A DNA stretch of 64,000 nucleotides, taken from assembly GCA_036872755.1 (NCBI GenBank), contig JAVHNS010000020.1, positions 1-64,000 of the forward strand, written 5' to 3'. Numbering within the stretch: the stretch's first letter is position 1; each line of letters begins with the position of its first letter. Under the pieces are notes generated by a model. It saw nothing but the letters and a program-made list of their open reading frames with translations. It ran no database searches and was not told the DNA's origin. Below, piece after piece: positions 13,001 through 21,700 of the stretch. Both the position numbers and the translations under genes were made by a program. Origin of the DNA: Orbilia blumenaviensis. Taxonomy: Eukaryota; Ascomycota; Orbiliomycetes; Orbiliales; Orbiliaceae.

Positions 13001-13591
13001 CTCCTTCTTTTCTTTGTTAATTTCTCGTATTTTGAGAAAAACATGTCTTATGGAATGAGGTTTGTTTCGGAGACGGTTGTTAACTTCTTTTTGTGACATA
13101 TGTTGGGTGAGTCGGTGATGAGCTTCTTTTGGGGGTCGATTGTCCGGTCGGATCTTGGAATAGATCTTTCTACAATCGCATCTCGAGAATTCAAGGTGTC
13201 GAGTTTTCCAGTTAATACTTGGGTTATGTTCTTCCAACCAAGGGAATCCGAGAACCAATTCGTGGGGGGTCTCTAGGATATCCATCGTGATTGTTTCCAA
13301 GTGTCCATTTATAAGAAGTGTGAAAGTGGTTTCGTGAGTGATTGTTCCAAGAGGGCTATTATCGAAGGCGGTAACATGTGTTTTCTGAAGTTTCTGAATG
13401 TAAGGTAGTTTAAGTTGTTTGACAACTTCGGGGTGAATGAATGAATCTTCTGCTCCACAGTCTAATAAAGACGTGCTGGAGTTTCCGTTAATGTTGACTG
13501 GTAGAAAGAAATGATTTTTGGTTGACTGTAAGGAAAGTTGTTTGGATGGTCCATTTTTAACGATGCGTAACTTGGACCCTTCAGGCGGCAT
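10031..13591 (-). CDS. pol: Pol polyprotein: protease, RT, RNase H, integrase, chromodomain
   Basis: 1186 aa from the first ATG, but probably made as a Gag-Pol fusion by -1 frameshifting at 13612-13618; the frame is open back to that site. Aspartic protease motif LLDCGAEDS lies at ~42-50. Reverse transcriptase has the catalytic YLDD box (~388). RNase H shows the TDAS Asp (~535). Integrase carries an HHCC zinc module (~750-795) and DDE residues near 825, 884 (SDRDP) and 918 (GASERL). The chromodomain is EYEVERIL...WAAPYGPEDDSWQPEENI at ~1114-1152. The basic C-terminal tail ends KKNRD. All catalytic residues I can check are present, so the protein looks functional. It copies element RNA into DNA and inserts it, probably guided to heterochromatin by the chromodomain. 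Confidence 0.97.
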   Translation of the reverse strand: MPPEGSKLRIVKNGPSKQLSLQSTKNHFFLPVNINGNSSTSLLDCGAEDSFIHPEVVKQLKLPYIQKLQKTHVTAFDNSPLGTITHETTFTLLINGHLETITMDILETPHELVLGFPWLEEHNPSINWKTRHLEFSRCDCRKIYSKIRPDNRPPKEAHHRLTQHMSQKEVNNRLRNKPHSIRHVFLKIREINKEKKEIPDWILEDNKLVFQPPDERDPLPKINQFTHHIPLKEGTQPKSLPIYACTEEETAALREYIDENLRNGFIRPSNSPAGHPILFVPKPNGKLRICIDYRSLNDITIKDTGPLPLISESFDRLTGANYFTKLDIINAYYNIRINPGEEWKTAFRCRYGLFEYLVMPFGLTNAPASFQAFMNHVLREHIDVICVVYLDDILIFSKTLGKHKENVNAVLKSLRDYDLRVALDKSEFAVTECEFLGAIVTSNGIKMDPKKVQAIQDWPLPENVKEVQSFLGLCNYYRRFIRKYSFMSAALSELTKKQLKFEMTPERVQAFETLKKSFTSAPILKLYDPKLPIKIETDASTAALGACLLQLHKDKQWYPIAYISHKFDATQLRYAIHDKELMAIVEACRKWRVYLQSKEPFTVLSDHKNLTYFLTTKELSRRQVRWWELLSEYSMKIIHFKGKENALADAISRRPDLVKGVEPDKGAILKYGDTKDQILINKSLNLTEHNIEDDLRQKVLKAYEQDPVAQRILKKEDTPPHFELVDGIIMFRDSFYIPTKKLQEEIISLHHDHPAHGHLGIDRTQELITKTYFWPQMRKQIEEYIKTCDLCCRNKPNRHKPYGTLQPHDVPSAPFEVITYDFVQGMPPARDPLTNKLYDEILVITDKLTKVAIFVPWDSQWGAKELQQVYHNHVFSKYGIQRKHISDRDPLFTSKYWQSIMNQTGTKLNIATKGHAQTDGASERLIQTLEIYLRNFLNYAQNNWIPLLPMAEFTYNTSQHSTTKYTPYEVLRGWTPKAILPPLTPKEVVPEAEEHMKSMKNAHNILVKDLQFSQERMSHYYDKRREEAPDFKEGDKAYLLARNLKTKRPNKKLDFQKFGPYVIKKKLGKHHFELDIPGPTRIHKTFHVSVLERAPPGLREDPNEIEIEYDDYAEYEVERILDGPNGDNEYLIRWAAPYGPEDDSWQPEENISPQTIQDYLRNRDPPHQPDAPAPKRGRGRPKKNRD

Positions 13592-13608
13592 CGAGTCCTG
13601 AAGTTTTC

Positions 13609-16600
13609 TTAGTTTTTTCCTTCCATGTTCATTCTTCCATAGACGTCGGCAAATTCAATCTTGTTGATGTGGAGGAATCTGTTGGGTCTTGGTTCAAGGT
13701 GACCTCGTTTAAGATCGGTGATTTTAAGTCGGTAGTAAGGTGAGGCAGGGTCATCCTGTCCGTGGTTGGGGTGATCTTCCTGGAAATGATGTCTGAAGTC
13801 AAGCCAGGTGTCAAAGGTGAGGTCTCGGCAGTACATGCATCGCCATCCTACGTTTCGAGCATTTGGTTTGATTTCTAGGACATGAGGATTTCCAGTGAAG
13901 GTGACATATTTTCGGGTGTGGTTGATACAGAGGTCGTATCCTCCATAAAACGAGTAGACAGCTGGTTTTCTGCAGAGTCGGCATCGGCGATTCTCCTTCT
14001 TGATCAAGCCGTGCTTGGTGATATGTTTGGTACCGGCTGTACAATAGTGTTTGTCCTTTCTGTGGTATTCTGTGGTTTCTTCCTCGTAGTCGGTGTCGAA
14101 TTGAGTGATGCAAGTATCTTGGTGAGTTAAGAGTTGAATGATGGTTCGAAAGGGATATTGACAGGGGCATTTCCTGCAATTAAAAGGGGTATTGGGATCG
14201 TAGGGGGTAAGTTGGACGAAGTTGAAATATCCAGTGTATAAGCTCCATCCATCGTGGCAGAGATCGCAAAGATAGAGAGCGTGGTCGTAGAGTCTCACAT
14301 CTGAGGGTCGGGTCTCGCACAGGTGGCAATCGGGAGCAACTTCCCAATATTCCGAAGCAATGCATCCAATCTCATCGGTTTGTTCGTAGGTAGGAGGGGA
14401 ATCGACGTCTTCGATTCCTTTATGGTAGGTTTCCCAATCTTCTGCAAAGTCGACTCCATAAAGGTCGCTATTAGCATAGAAGAGGGCATCTTGGTATTTC
14501 TTAGAGGAGGGCCATTTCCGGTTTTCAGCATATCTGTATCCGGCACATCCAGCAGTGAAAGTAGTGTAGCAGTCTAGACATCTGCGGTCCGATCGACTTT
14601 GAGTTGTACGGTTGTAACTTTCGCGCCAGTTGTGGGTTCCTTTCTGACAATCCATACATCGGACTTGTCCTTCTTCGAGTTCCATAGGGATTATGTCGTC
14701 AACGTAGGTCTCAGGGGCAAAGGCTTCGTCGTCATCCCAGCTCCTGTAGGACGTAGTTGAAGGGCTAGAGGGAACTTCTTTGTAGGCTTCCTCTTCATCA
14801 CTTGAGTGTTCCATAGGAAGATCTTCCCATCTGTGGGAGATTTGGTCGTAAGCGAGTGATAAATCCATTTTGGTGAGGGGGTCCTCTACTACATTAGTGG
14901 ATCGTAGATGAACCTTAGGATTTCGTGGTATGGGGTCAATATGAACTAGGCGGGTATAGTGAATCCCTTCAGACATGTACTCCTGGAAGAGTTCTCCGTT
15001 AGGGCGCCTCTCGTAGTTCAAATGAACTCCAGGCGTCGGATTGTTCCAAAGCCAATGATATTCTTGAGGAGTTGGATCATGGGTGACTGGGGCAACTTCA
15101 AGTCCAGTTTCTTCTTCTTGGGTGGTAGACTCGGGGGTGTTCATAGGTTGATCGGAGGTGGTTGAGCAGTTTGAGGCTTGCTCAAGAATTCGCTGCTGAA
15201 GTTGTTCGATCTCCTGAGGAGTAGACTGGTGTGTCATTTGAACTTTCTTCGTAGTAGGTGGTGGTGGAGAGTTGGTGTTCGCGAATCTGACATTTCTGCG
15301 TTGTTGAAATGTGTTATTTTGTCGTGGCTCGTCGCAATTTCTAGCAATATGCCCAGATTTGTTGCAATTGTAGCAAATAGGGCTGTTAGATTTTGGTCCC
15401 TTGGGCTCCTTGTTGTGCGGGTAATTGTGTCGAGTTGTGTTGAGATCCATGGGGGCTGGGCCAAAAGTTTTATTTGGAGTAAAACTTCCATCCTTATTCT
15501 TACGCCAGTTCCCATTTCCTTTATTATTCTGGTTCTGGGGTGCCTTCCCCTTGTTCTTGTCCTTCTTAGGACCATGGTCGTGGAAATTCTTCTTTCCCTG
15601 ACCGTGCTTATTTCGCCAGTAGATGTCGTCGATTTCGATGACCATCTTCTGCATTTCCATGCGTTCGAGGGGTTTTCCGAGTTGTTGTTCTCTGAGAAGG
15701 ACTTGAACCTTCAGCTCTGGTTTCAATCCTTCTCGGGCTCGGTAGGTGATGTTGGATTCGTCCCATTCGGTGAGAAGGGCGATTTGGTTGAACTTGTGGA
15801 AGTATCCACGAGCTGAGTTAGTCTGTTTGAGTCCTTCAAGGTCCCTACGGGCCTTGTTAACCTTATCGTCTTCTCCGCATTGTTGTTTAAGGAACGTGAC
15901 GAATTCCTCGAAATTCGTCATGATCTTGAGGATGTGGGCGTCAGAGGCGGTTCCATTCTTGACATAATGATTATTGTAGTTGATGAATGCTTGGAGGATC
16001 GGGTCTTCCAAGTACATTCCTGCAAAGATGACCTTGAGTCTGTCATTTGGAAATCTGTCACCCTGTACTTCAAAATGGGTTGAGAGTTGGTGGAGAAAGT
16101 GATCAATTTTCTCGGGTTTGCCAGAGTACTTTATTGGGTCTCCGATTTTAGGTGCCTTGTTAGTACCGGTTCTGACTTTTTCCTTGTCGTAATCCGTTTT
16201 GAGGGTTTCATATTCCAATTGTTTCTGTAAGAGCGCTTCTTCCTTGTCTGCGACAGCTTGCTTGTATTCTACTTCCAAAGTGGCTATTCTCGTCATGAGA
16301 TCTTCCACAGTTGGTGGAATCTGTCCACTTGAGGGTCCTCCTACGCTGGCCATTGCGTTGAGTAAGTCTGATGCTGTGCTAAGTAGTCGTTCGTGTCTTC
16401 GAAAATGATCTAGCGTCGGCTGTATCCTAGTCGTAACGCTGATGTATTCAGTGTCTCTATATTGTCCGGACGGAACACTGATTCGTACTAATTCTAAATC
16501 TTCACTGTCAGTGGTTAGCTCTAGAGGGGGTAATTCAACCTGTTCTGCAGATGATTCTTCTGTCTGCGTCTGTTGATCTTGAGTTGCAACTGGTAGACGT

Positions 16601-16686
16601 ATTACTCTATCAAAGAGATTGTCTCCTATTCCGTAAGTAGTGCCGTGGAAGTCGTGATATTCGGCGTCACTGCTATTGCTTGACAT
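13609..16686 (-). CDS. gag: Gag with zinc knuckle and Cys-rich C-terminal extension
   Basis: 1025 aa, long for a fungal Gypsy Gag. The N-terminal ~130 residues are polar. A coiled segment (~125-165) and the helical Gag capsid-like region (~170-335) follow, then a basic Asn/Lys-rich stretch and a CCHC zinc knuckle CYNCNKSGHIARNC (~436-449). Beyond it lies an unusual ~570-residue tail. After an acidic stretch this tail has seven CxxC pairs (CMDC, CLDC, CHLC, CDLC, CRKC, CRLC, CMYC; ~673-975) with HxxxxH or HxxxH partners, resembling tandem zinc-binding modules. Gag packages element RNA. The tail's role is unknown; it might bind nucleic acid or protein. The ORF is intact with no RIP. Start is the first Met, 40 bp inside the 5' LTR. 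Confidence 0.95.
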   Translation of the reverse strand: MSSNSSDAEYHDFHGTTYGIGDNLFDRVIRLPVATQDQQTQTEESSAEQVELPPLELTTDSEDLELVRISVPSGQYRDTEYISVTTRIQPTLDHFRRHERLLSTASDLLNAMASVGGPSSGQIPPTVEDLMTRIATLEVEYKQAVADKEEALLQKQLEYETLKTDYDKEKVRTGTNKAPKIGDPIKYSGKPEKIDHFLHQLSTHFEVQGDRFPNDRLKVIFAGMYLEDPILQAFINYNNHYVKNGTASDAHILKIMTNFEEFVTFLKQQCGEDDKVNKARRDLEGLKQTNSARGYFHKFNQIALLTEWDESNITYRAREGLKPELKVQVLLREQQLGKPLERMEMQKMVIEIDDIYWRNKHGQGKKNFHDHGPKKDKNKGKAPQNQNNKGNGNWRKNKDGSFTPNKTFGPAPMDLNTTRHNYPHNKEPKGPKSNSPICYNCNKSGHIARNCDEPRQNNTFQQRRNVRFANTNSPPPPTTKKVQMTHQSTPQEIEQLQQRILEQASNCSTTSDQPMNTPESTTQEEETGLEVAPVTHDPTPQEYHWLWNNPTPGVHLNYERRPNGELFQEYMSEGIHYTRLVHIDPIPRNPKVHLRSTNVVEDPLTKMDLSLAYDQISHRWEDLPMEHSSDEEEAYKEVPSSPSTTSYRSWDDDEAFAPETYVDDIIPMELEEGQVRCMDCQKGTHNWRESYNRTTQSRSDRRCLDCYTTFTAGCAGYRYAENRKWPSSKKYQDALFYANSDLYGVDFAEDWETYHKGIEDVDSPPTYEQTDEIGCIASEYWEVAPDCHLCETRPSDVRLYDHALYLCDLCHDGWSLYTGYFNFVQLTPYDPNTPFNCRKCPCQYPFRTIIQLLTHQDTCITQFDTDYEEETTEYHRKDKHYCTAGTKHITKHGLIKKENRRCRLCRKPAVYSFYGGYDLCINHTRKYVTFTGNPHVLEIKPNARNVGWRCMYCRDLTFDTWLDFRHHFQEDHPNHGQDDPASPYYRLKITDLKRGHLEPRPNRFLHINKIEFADVYGRMNMEGKN
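13612..13618 (-). promoter_or_regulatory. -1 programmed frameshift heptamer A AAA AAC
   Basis: The last Gag codons read GGA AAA AAC TAA on the minus strand. A AAA AAC is a canonical X XXY YYZ slippery heptamer in the right register and touches the gag stop. Slipping back one base continues into CTA AGA AAA CTT CAG GAC TCG and then the first Met of pol, with no stop. This sets the Gag to Gag-Pol ratio. I could not fold the downstream RNA for a stimulatory structure. Confidence 0.85.
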
Positions 16687-16715
16687 ACGATTCTCGCCTT
16701 ACCGTTGAGAGTCGG

Positions 16716-16724
16716 ATCGGTCAA
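16716..16724 (-). other. putative self-priming primer-binding site
   Basis: Two bases inside the 5' LTR, the minus strand reads TTGACCGAT. It is not a TGG-type tRNA site. The exact complement occurs inside the LTR just downstream of the TATA box (16940-16948), so the 5' end of the element's own RNA could pair here, as in Tf1-type self-priming elements. The pairing is seen; the mechanism is inferred. Confidence 0.6.
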
Positions 16725-16726
16725 AG

Positions 16727-17284
16727 TGTTACACCTGTCCCGGGTATTTCCCAAATAGGAAATTCCTAAAACAGCCTAGCGTTCTTTGGCTAATCGTATT
16801 CTCAATCTAAAGTATTCAGATTATTCTCTCAAGGTAAGCTGGGTTGAATATAGAGATATCAAATAGTGTAACTCCTAGTAAGGGGATACTAGGTTCAATG
16901 GGTAAAGGTAGTAAACAGAGTGTATTGAGTATTGATAAGTTGACCGATGGAGTCTAAGAAAGAATCCTGAGACTGCCATCGTTCAAAGGTCCTTATATAC
17001 ATGAGCGTCGTCCATACAAATGTGAATCGTCTATAGACTTGGGCGTTATGTGCCCCGGAGGGCGTTATGTGCACATAACGCGCCAAGCCACACATAACGC
17101 TTTCTGCATGGTTTGTTCTGGGAGTTGTGTTGTCGGCACAACACAGTCCAATCCGTCTCTTTTCTGGTATGGTTTTCTCCCGCCGGATATTTATAATAAA
17201 AATCATCTCGGTGTGAGAAACAGCCTGCGAAAACGGACTCATGTTTGACACGCCAAGACATACCTAGTATGGCTGGCCGTGACA
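16727..17284 (-). repeat. 5' LTR (promoter) of the Gypsy element
   Basis: Same 558-bp sequence as 8095-8652. On the minus strand it has the decamer cluster (17043-17052, palindrome 17062-17081, 17091-17100). The TATA-like GTATATAAGG follows at 16991-17000, then the candidate transcript start near 16948 whose first nine bases are complementary to the primer-binding site. Confidence 0.97.
16991..17000 (-). promoter_or_regulatory. TATA box of the retrotransposon promoter
   Basis: GTATATAAGG on the minus strand in the 5' LTR, about 43 bp before the base at which the self-priming model would start the RNA. It lies downstream of the decamer cluster. This is the only strong TATA-like motif I noticed in the LTR. 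Confidence 0.6.
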
Positions 17285-17289
17285 CTAAT
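17285..17289. repeat. target-site duplication CTAAT (right)
   Basis: CTAAT follows the LTR end at 17284 and matches 8090-8094. It marks the right edge of the insertion. Confidence 0.92.
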
Positions 17290-19296
17290 TTTTTCTAAAT
17301 ATACTCTAATATATATAATATATAATATATTTTAATTATATTTTTATTTATAAACATTTATATATCATACCTCAAATTACTAAAATAAACATTATAAATA
17401 ATTAAATAATTTTATAAACAAACATTAAAAAAAAGATTAAAATTATCAAATTTATATATATTAACATATAGTTTTATAATAAATTAACATAATATATAAA
17501 TATAAATTATTATAAATTTAAATAATTAGTAAATAAATATTTCATTTCATTCTAAATTTATATTTGGATATTATTTTATTTAATTTATTTTTTTTTGTTT
17601 TTTGTTTTTTTTTTTTTAAATTTAATTTATATATATATTTTATACCATTAAATATTTATATTTGCTACTTTTAATCTTATATATTAAAAATTTTTATTAC
17701 ATTTTTCTATTACTGATTACATAACTGCTTGTTTTTGTTTTTTAAATTTTATACCAAATTTTAGAAATATAAATAAATATTTATATAATTTTTATATTAA
17801 TTTAAATTAAATATAAAAATTTAATTTAATAAATTATTAAATTTTTTTTACCAATATACTATTACTTTTTATTATAACTAATATATATGTAATTTTTTAA
17901 ACAAAAATATATATATATATAATTATTGTTATAAAAAATTAATCTTCTAACATTTAATATTATATTTTAAACATATAAAAATATATTATTTGATTTTAAG
18001 AATAAAAAGGCCCAACTGCTTCAATATCTAACTGAAATAATAACAATAAAATAAATACCTACCCCCTCACCTACCAGCATCTCCAGACTTTTGATTATAT
18101 AATTTTTACTATATAAATATTATAAATTAACTTGTACTTATTATATACAAATATAATTATATATTTTATAAAATATATAAATAAAAATATTAATATTGCA
18201 ATGATATTATATAGTGAGTGGTATTAAGACTAATATTACCTCTAATATCAGCAATACTATTTTTAATTTTTTAATAAAAAAAAAAATATGGAAAAAAAAA
18301 AAAAAAATAAGAGTTAAATCAATCCAATCCTATTAGTCTTAAATCAATAACCTACTACCCCCAACCCCAATTTAAATTATTTAAAAAAATATCAGTATAT
18401 ACCTCCTATAATATTAAATAAATATATAAAAATTAATAATTTTATATATAAAAATAATTATTAATAACTATAAGAACCAAAACAACAAAATCTTAAATAA
18501 TAATAAAAATAAACCAGAATTAATTTTCCCCTCCCAAACCAAAAAATCATGGGATATAACCAAGCTAATCAAGAAAATAGATATCTCACCCCTCATTCCA
18601 CCCAACCATCAACACATAATTAATAAAGCCCTACATAAACATATTAAAATAAATAAATAATAATAAAACTTTATTTATTAATAATTAATAATATTAATAA
18701 ATATATAATAAATTATTATTTTAGTTACCAATTATAAATATAACTATTCTTAAAATTATTATTATTAATAAATAATAAATAATAAAATTAAAAAAAATAA
18801 AATAATAATAATAATAATAATTATTAAAAATATTTATATAATTATATTTAATTTATAGTAATTTTATGATTTATATTATTAAATGTTAGTTGATATATGT
18901 AGTTAAAGGTTTAAAAACAAATATTATGTTTTTAATTAGTAATTTTAAAATTAAGAACATTTTTTTAAAAAAAACAGATTTAAAAAAATTTCTTATATAG
19001 CTAATCTGTTTTAAGATTTTTTTAACCTGGATCTATTGTTAGCCCTTAATTATAATATTAATCTAATTTTGCCCTCCTTAATAATCCTACAACCTATTTC
19101 TCGCCAGCTACCAGGAAGGTAAATAGTCTATTTGAACCTCAGGTTCAAGCATTCTACATTAATAATCTGCACCCCTAAACCCCCAATTCCTTACCCCATG
19201 GCCTAAAGCACCACCCAAATCAGTAGCATAAACGTTGTCAAATTGCTGAAATTTGGAATCCTCGTTACCGGCACCGCCTCACAGTCCCTTTCTGTT

Positions 19297-19341
19297 CCTC
19301 CTCCCATTGCTCTTCCTCCCACTGCTCCTCCTCCCACTGCT
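19297..19341 (+). repeat. three 15-bp tandem units, Pro/Ala-coding relic
   Basis: Three consecutive 15-bp units related to CCTCCTCCCACTGCT encode a PPPTA-like repeat in one frame, followed by a Thr/Ala-coding stretch. This sits in an otherwise RIP-mutated block and probably marks a fragment of a former proline-rich coding region. No start or continued frame survives. Confidence 0.5.
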
Positions 19342-20316
19342 CCCCTCGCAGCTACGACTATTACTACTACTACGACTGCAGCTCCTTGCTAGCTACCTAT
19401 TCAAACGCCTTATCTGGCACCTCCTATTTCTGTGCCCAAAACCCCTGTTGGGAGTATGTTTTCATTTTAGTCATTTATTTTTATAGTATTTCCATCTTCT
19501 TTAGCTATTAAACTTATAAATCTAGCTTTCTTAGTCCTCATTAAAGATGATTAGAAAATAATCTTATTATTAATTTATATAATTTATAACAAATTTATTG
19601 AAACAATTAAATTAATTTTAAATTTTTAATTTATAATTTTTATATAAAATAAATTTAAAAAAAGTTTTGTTAATAATAATTTTATTTTTAATAATTTTAT
19701 AAATGTTTGTATATATAAAAATATATTTAATTAACTAATAATTATTAGTTAAAAAAATAAGATAAATAATTTTATAAAAGATATATATTAATATTAAATT
19801 ATATAACTAATTATAAAATATAAAATAACTAAAAATTTTTACATATTAATTTAAATCAAATTTTTATTAATATAACTATTTAAATAATTTATTAATTTAA
19901 TTAATTATGAAATTTATGTACCCAACACCTCTACTATTACTTCTACTTTCCCTACTTCTCCAACCACCTTCCCATTTACAGCCATTAATCACAAACATAA
20001 GATTAAAATAGCAACAAATAAAAACTACCCCCCTTTTGCAAAAAAAAATTGTTTTTTTAAATCATCTACACAGCCAGTATTTAAGATGCTAGTATTTAAA
20101 TATATTAAAAATATATTTGTAAAATTTACTATAAGTATAGGATTTATTATCTCAATTTTTTCCTTTAATTCCACTATTTCCAATTTTTTTTCTTTTTTTG
20201 CTACCATTAAAGTTACTTTGGGTGTATTGCGTTTTAATCAGGCCCATATTATTAATGAATATTTTAGTTAGAATATCATATAAGATATTGAAAACCAAAA
20301 AAGCAAGATGTTTTTT

Positions 20317-20342
20317 GCTTAGAAGACTATTTTCTTCTAAGC
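20317..20342. repeat. perfect inverted repeat in the desert
   Basis: GCTTAGAAGA and TCTTCTAAGC form perfect 10-bp arms around a 6-nt loop. Flanking T and A runs extend the stem past one bulge. Just downstream, GCAGGTTTAAATCTGC (20371-20386) resembles a mutated tRNA T-arm and is followed by a T run. Confidence 0.5.
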
Positions 20343-21550
20343 TAAAAAAGCCAATAAATTGGTTACTTTGCAGGTTTAAATCTGCAATCCTTTTTTTCTT
20401 TCCTCCCTCTCTCCTCCCTCTTTCCATATCCTTCTATTTTTTTACTTATATTTTTTCTACTTTACTTTACTTTGCTTTATTCCCATATGAAATCAACATT
20501 ATTGTCATTAAGATATAACCCAAATAAATATCTATTAAAAGTTCTATTACTGACAACAAATAATTCCCCTTCACAAATATCTCTTTGGTGTTTTCTTTTT
20601 TTTTTTTTTTTAATTTTAATAAATCACATGATATTATTCTTTACTCAATTAATATCTATCTAATACACTTATAAATATCCCTTAACTAACAATAAAGTTA
20701 TATTTATTTAATACATGAAATCATCTCCAATACAAATTTGATAAACTTAAATACTAATATATATCATTTATTACCTATTTTTAAAAATATAATTATATAA
20801 AATCTATATTATATATAATATTATTTTTATTTTATAAATTAAATTTTCATTTTTCAAAAAATAATATTGTTATTACTCATCATGCACTAACCACTAATAC
20901 TTCACACTATACCCCCCCAAATTAAGGTCGGTTCAAATCCGAACAATATTTTGCTCTTACATATTATTTTATGACACAAACTGATATAAGCTGTCAAGTC
21001 GTTATTAACGTAAAATAACCCCCAGACTCTGGAACTGCACTTCCACTAACCTCCAAATACAAATATATATAATTATAGACTATTTTTTTCTGTACCATGT
21101 ATATACCAGCAACTTAATCACTATATATGCCATGCACAATACATATTTACACAACTACACAAATAAATTATATATCCAATTTATAACTAAAAAATAAATA
21201 AACATAACTATAGGATAAATTCATATTTATATATTAAACATTATGAGAATATATTACATTAAAGTTTTATTATTTACTATTTATTATTTATTAATTATAA
21301 ATATTATAACATTAATTTTTAATATTGAATTAAATTCCCACATAAACAGATATTAGTTCTATGCTAAAAATAAACATTAAATATAAATATGAGACAGGAA
21401 CAAACCATCAGAATAAATACAAACACATATTTAGAACGTACAAACTTTTGGTATTTGATTTTTTCTAATACAAACCCAGTTTTGTTTTTTTTTGGTGAAA
21501 TTTCTTAATAAAATATTAATTACATTTTTTTTACACTTTTATTATATTAG

Positions 21551-21652
21551 TATTTTACACTTTTTTACACTTTTTTATACTTTTTTATACCTTTTTTTAT
21601 ACTTTTTTTACATCTTTTTTATACTTTTTTATACTTTTTTTATACTTTTATA
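21551..21652. repeat. degenerate tandem array of ACACTTTTTT/ATACTTTTTT units
   Basis: About nine 10-12 bp units of the form ACACTTTTTT or ATACTTTTTT stand in a row at the boundary of the A+T-rich block. The ACAC to ATAC variation is what CpA deamination would give. Confidence 0.65.
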
Positions 21653-21677
21653 TAGTATATAACACTTTTTGGTGACT

Positions 21678-21700
21678 TACACTTTTTCTGAAAAAGTGTA
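21678..21700. repeat. palindrome TACACTTTTT-CTG-AAAAAGTGTA
   Basis: Ten-base perfect arms with a 3-nt centre. The arm uses the same ACACTTTTT word as the tandem array just upstream and marks the transition to normal base composition. Confidence 0.7.

Larger units (their letters stand above)
8095..17284 (-). mobile_element. intact Ty3/Gypsy chromovirus LTR retrotransposon
   Basis: A 9190-bp element encoded on the minus strand. Order on its coding strand: 5' LTR (16727-17284), primer-binding site, gag, -1 frameshift site, pol, spacer with an opposite-strand accessory gene, polypurine tract, 3' LTR (8095-8652). LTRs are 558 bp, begin TG and end CA, keep a constant 8632-bp offset and look identical by eye. 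Flanks carry the 5-bp duplication CTAAT. Pol order is protease, reverse transcriptase, RNase H, integrase, chromodomain, which defines a chromovirus. No RIP is visible inside, although both flanks are heavily mutated, so the insertion looks recent and possibly still active. Confidence 0.97.
17290..21660. other. second A+T-rich RIP desert
   Basis: No supportable gene. The sequence is A+T-rich with poly-A/T and TA runs, and C-retaining patches near 18000-18090, 18330-18370, 18500-18620 and 19020-19480. The frames open here are low-complexity products of poly-T or poly-C tracts. It probably continues the same decayed repeat block interrupted by the Gypsy insertion. Confidence 0.8.

Noticed and set aside
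13594..13640. Separate internal initiation as the main way to make Pol
   Set aside because: The perfect slippery heptamer and open -1 frame explain expression better; the pol ATG is only the first Met in that frame.
15178..15816. 212-aa plus-strand frame opposite gag
   Set aside because: Shadow of the gag reading frame; low-complexity hydrophobic product without domain or splice support.
19253..19486. 77-aa Leu/Pro-rich frame
   Set aside because: Product of the CCT/CTC tandem repeat read in the wrong frame inside a RIP-mutated block.
20025..20663. Several 60-106 aa frames in the second desert
   Set aside because: A+T-driven Phe/Leu/Ile/Lys sequence on both strands; no codon bias or homology signal.
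20931..20941. GGTTCAAATCC-type B box near 20930
   Set aside because: No acceptor stem, D arm or A box at proper distance; a chance match or decayed relic.
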